Shown here: piece by piece, positions 8,701 through 10,020 of the stretch
Layout: every line of letters starts with the position of its first letter
Position numbering within the stretch: position 1 is the stretch's first letter
The notes under the pieces: generated by a model
Told to the model about the DNA's origin: nothing
The model's database searches: none
The model's input: the letters and a program-made list of their open reading frames with translations, nothing else
Made by a program: the position numbers and the translations under genes
Assembly (NCBI GenBank): GCA_964496245.1
Contig: CAZBZG010000177.1
Span: 1-10,020, forward strand
DNA length: 10,020 nucleotides
From: CAZBZG01 sp964496245
GTDB lineage: Bacteria; Planctomycetota; SZUA-567
Direction: 5' to 3'

Positions 8701-9532
8701 CCGCTTCTTCCTGATCCACGGCGGCCAGGACACGCGCGTCTGGGAGGTGCTGGGGCTCGAATCGGTCCAGAAGCTGCCCGGGGGCACCTACGAGCATACG
8801 CCCGAGATGGTGGCTGCGGCCCGCAAGGCGCTGGAGGCGTGGGAAGCGGCCAAGCAGGGGCACGCTCCGCTCGCCATTGTCCGAGGCCGGGAGGCGCTCG
8901 CCAAGGCAAACCCTGCGGGCAAGAAACTCGAAGACAGCCGGGCCTTTGCCGTGCACGCGGCGTATGACGAAAAGAACCTCTACCTCAAGTACGACGTGAC
9001 CGCGCCCCATCCGCTCCTCAATACCACGCCCGAAGAGCGGATCCTCTTCCGCGGCGGCAACTGCCTGGACCTGCAGATCGCGACCGATCCCAAGGCGAAC
9101 CCCGAACGCGCCACCCCCGCACCGGGCGACGTACGCGTACTAATCACCCGCCGCGACGGCAAGCCCTTTGCCATGGTCTACCGCCCCAAGGTCAAGGGGT
9201 TCAAGGGAAAGCCGATCGTGCTGCGTTCGCCCACGGGCACCGAATCGTTCGACGCGATCGAAACCACGGACCGCGTGGGTCTCGACTACGAACAGACGGA
9301 CACGGGCTTCACCGCCGTGGCCACCATACCGCTGGACGTTCTCGGATGGACGCCAAAGGCAGGCAAGGATGTGCGTATGGACGTGGGCTACATCTTCGGC
9401 AATGCCAAGGGCACGCGTACCTCGGCCCGCGCTTACTGGGCCAACAACAGCTTCTCCGCCAACGTGGTCGACGACATCCCCAATGAGAGCCGGCTCGAGC
9501 CGGACGAATGGGGGACGGCAGCAGTGAAGTAG
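5762..9532 (+). CDS. Large secreted protein with CBM9/DOMON-like domains at both ends, FlgD-type Ig domain, NHL-like propeller and EF-hand-like loop
   Basis: I do not recognise a named gene. The 1256-residue protein begins at ATG 5762 and has a signal peptide: a polar N-terminus, a hydrophobic core at 18-31 and likely cleavage after GFA (residue 36). Residues 41-275 look like a CBM9-type module: VAIDGSLEDW at 55-64, MMYDTEALYVGGKVRD at 88-103 and WDADVCQIFF at 121-130, where the usual Glu of the VEIF-type motif is Gln127. Residues 297-366 are a FlgD-type Ig domain, with LFDQENRSVRIL and WDGLDKNDQALPAGTYTW at 343-360. From 391 to about 660 come propeller repeats; those at 571-645 are clearly NHL-like (PRGIAVSAAGEVFVA, GGMDIDPRGRLWVAE). 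Residues 660-1005 appear to be a second propeller-like region, with an EF-hand-like loop at 783-794. After a helical linker (1011-1050), residues 1060-1256 form a second CBM9/DOMON-like domain with AYDEKNLYLKYDVT. These folds suggest a surface or extracellular role in carbohydrate or ligand binding. No catalytic motif was seen. The 72-base gap downstream suggests cotranscription with the next gene. Confidence 0.87.
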   Translation: MQLHKNDSRSDSHRGQHLGILLALAIAVLVAHPGFAGGGVGHNKELFVVPAPGKVAIDGSLEDWDVSGRIPYYVAPATRDTRSAEVAMMYDTEALYVGGKVRDSSPMMNRHDPRTKPSRAWDADVCQIFFSLDPDDKQPLPYGRKKEHKHVSPVATMMLWYFTDRKEPSLAMYRGMGFTKAVHPEWHENGHIPSEHFEAAYKKGEDGLSYTFEYRIPWTTLAVKRAPQAKDTLAAAMAVFWSRPDGLKTGGGNAWAWNVMAKPGFPYQSAACWGALQFTAQNNIPREWVEADLPPEQPLPLSFQYDLPREGECTIQLFDQENRSVRILVAQQRRPQGVNNERWDGLDKNDQALPAGTYTWRGVVHDPIKMEYRLSVHNSGNPPYPTDDNTGGWGGDHGEPSTVCAFAKGLILAWDTCEYGWGLIRVDLDGQKQWGSKRTARFLATDGKRVFTAGGHGWSNAGGVSVIDIADSRPLNFQPGMEALPPPEGEGKAAVTGLACDGKRIYVSYGGRNVIGVYDLKGNLTAQWKVPAPGRLDVGPDGALVAFSGKRIVSVKDGAVSDLVTEELAAPRGIAVSAAGEVFVALAGERQQVQVFDANGTPVRTIGKAGGRPAKGKYDPAGMYEPGGMDIDPRGRLWVAETKDGPKRISVWDTKTGENVDEYFGSSGYFAYGNIDPARPDEIYAHHVLWKIDWKKYKGYPLTTIWRKTAPDMVSPPNPSAYRGHPKLFTAKNGRQYMFGSNKVLRRDGDLFKPFLMLYNRYPAHVLGEDKKKHRNEAYLWQDRNDDQCVQAEEVVLLPARMRKVGLTVDPELHVYLSSGHALRPETVTDVGQPIYDVQKLEQVPVGKAPHTDGFVYSYPGGSLHREGKYESDPRGTFAKRTQEGEFVWKYTGIPHWKRSLGLPTVGPGRIWGMTGLMGVAGDSIAIMSYFGVNHLFNRDGVYVAALLKDGRTRKGRGAYEGQPEGQNGSFVKLSIDGKDRFFLIHGGQDTRVWEVLGLESVQKLPGGTYEHTPEMVAAARKALEAWEAAKQGHAPLAIVRGREALAKANPAGKKLEDSRAFAVHAAYDEKNLYLKYDVTAPHPLLNTTPEERILFRGGNCLDLQIATDPKANPERATPAPGDVRVLITRRDGKPFAMVYRPKVKGFKGKPIVLRSPTGTESFDAIETTDRVGLDYEQTDTGFTAVATIPLDVLGWTPKAGKDVRMDVGYIFGNAKGTRTSARAYWANNSFSANVVDDIPNESRLEPDEWGTAAVK
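8108..8143 (+). other. EF-hand-like calcium-binding loop, residues 783-794 of the 1256-residue protein
   Basis: The loop reads DRNDDQCVQAEE. Asp, Asn and Asp sit at EF-hand loop positions 1, 3 and 5, a hydrophobic Val is at position 8, and Glu is at position 12, matching the calcium-ligand pattern. The usual Gly at position 6 is Gln, and Cys is at position 7. It stands alone inside the propeller region with no paired second loop, as in extracellular dockerin-like or isolated EF-hand loops. Calcium binding is inferred, not shown. Confidence 0.55.
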
Positions 9533-9604
9533 CGCGCGCGTCGCTCCGGGCTCTTGCGAACGTCCGGAGAACCGAATCGCAAAGAAGAGAGAGGTCCAAC
9601 GTTC
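9533..9604 (+). promoter_or_regulatory. Intergenic spacer with ribosome binding site for the membrane-anchored protein gene
   Basis: GAGAGAGG at 9587-9594, inside a longer purine run, lies 10 bases before ATG at 9605 and supports that start. Further upstream, CTCCGG (9544-9549) and CCGGAG (9564-9569) can pair across a 14-base loop. The stem is short, the loop long, and no T-tract follows, so it is a poor terminator candidate. No convincing -35/-10 promoter was seen. Confidence 0.6.
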
Positions 9605-10020
9605 ATGCCACGAGCAACGAACGGCCCTGCGAAGCGCACCAAGCGCAAAACCGCGAATGCGCGTGACAACAGGAAGGGCGGCGCTGCGGCAAGAGGTGCG
9701 CGATCCAGAACGCAGCCCGCGGGCAGCGCCAAGTGGCCGTTCCTCCTTGTTGCGCTCGTCCTCCTGCTCGGCGTGGCCGGGTTTCTGGCCCATGTGCGAT
9801 CGTCCGGCACGGTGGAGGACGAGTCGAACCCACCCGCCCAGACAGAGCCCGACGCAGATACACCGGCAACAGCCGCTACCGCCGGGGACGCGCCCGTGCC
9901 TCGCAGCCGCCAGCGCGAGGACGGGAGCGTGGAGCTCGTCTACGAACTCGCGAAGGGCGGCGACGTGTCCGCAGCCGTGTACGACGACGACGGCGTACTG
10001 GTGCGCACCCTCCTCCGCGC
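9605..10020 (+). CDS. Membrane-anchored protein with basic tail and start of FlgD-type Ig domain (3' partial)
   Basis: The reading frame opens at ATG 9605 and is still open at the right edge after 138 codons. Residues 1-43 are strongly basic (13 Lys/Arg against one Asp) and rich in Ala/Gly. Residues 44-64 (W44 to V64, core FLLVALVLLLG) are one hydrophobic membrane segment. Basic residues before it and an acidic stretch after it (VEDESNPP) predict the N-terminus inside the cell and the rest outside. A linker rich in Pro, Ala, Thr and acidic residues runs to about 105. Residues 109-138 (VELVYELAKGG, then VYDDDGVLVRTLLR) match the first strands of a FlgD-type Ig domain, like residues 301-328 of the preceding protein. 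It lies 72 bases after that gene, on the same strand. Unlike its two large neighbours it has an uncleaved-looking anchor. Whether propeller repeats follow cannot be seen here. The reading frame and topology are well supported; the function is unknown. Confidence 0.8.
   Translation, partial: MPRATNGPAKRTKRKTANARDNRKGGAAARGARSRTQPAGSAKWPFLLVALVLLLGVAGFLAHVRSSGTVEDESNPPAQTEPDADTPATAATAGDAPVPRSRQREDGSVELVYELAKGGDVSAAVYDDDGVLVRTLLR

Noticed and set aside
9544..9569. Inverted repeat CTCCGG / CCGGAG as an intrinsic terminator
   Set aside because: Six-base stem, 14-base loop and no T-tract. It does not justify splitting the operon.
9140..9793. Minus-strand frame of 217 codons crossing the gap before the last gene
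   Set aside because: No ribosome binding site or recognisable domain was seen, and it overlaps the C-terminal CBM9-like domain and the start of the membrane-anchored protein, both well supported.
1..10020. CRISPR array, tRNA genes, insertion sequence ends, prophage or antiphage genes
   Set aside because: No regularly spaced repeats, cloverleaf-like gene, terminal inverted repeats with a transposase, or nuclease/ATPase-type defence motifs were seen on either strand.

Overview
The window is GC-rich bacterial DNA, densely coding on the + strand only. It holds the 3' part of a pseudopilin gene, two very large complete genes for exported multidomain proteins, and the 5' end of a fourth gene that runs off the right edge. 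No tRNA, rRNA, CRISPR array, transposase, integrase, phage gene or known defence gene was seen. No stretch longer than about 105 bases lacks a gene.

The lineage cannot be fixed from this sequence. An H-x(n)-DG type pseudopilin next to giant secreted proteins built from glycosidase-like, Ig-like, beta-propeller and CBM9-like domains is typical of Planctomycetota, Lentisphaerota, Kiritimatiellota and Verrucomicrobiota, and of Hydrogenedentota and Armatimonadota. The organism is most likely from one of these groups. This is an inference from gene content and GC, not a placement.

Layout: (1) 1-972, pseudopilin, missing only its leader and about four mature residues. (2) 973-1075, a short gap with two small hairpins and the ribosome binding site of the next gene. 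(3) 1076-5731, a 1551-residue secreted protein with a His-rich, glycosidase-barrel-like region, an amidotransferase-like domain, an Ig-like domain, a beta-propeller and a C-terminal beta-sandwich. (4) 5762-9532, a 1256-residue secreted protein with CBM9/DOMON-like domains at both ends around a FlgD-type Ig domain, NHL-like propeller repeats and an EF-hand-like loop. (5) 9605 to the right edge, a single-pass membrane protein with a basic cytoplasmic tail, an acidic Pro/Ala-rich linker and the start of a FlgD-type Ig domain.

The last three genes are 30 and 72 bases apart, each with its own purine-rich ribosome binding site, and no convincing terminator lies between them. They are probably one transcript. 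The combined picture is an envelope or extracellular cassette that binds, senses or processes a polysaccharide or other polymer, with the pseudopilin as a possible export or surface partner. No catalytic residue could be assigned, so the biochemical activity is unknown. The cassette is an unusual assembly of familiar domains; the sequence alone does not show it to be a new system.
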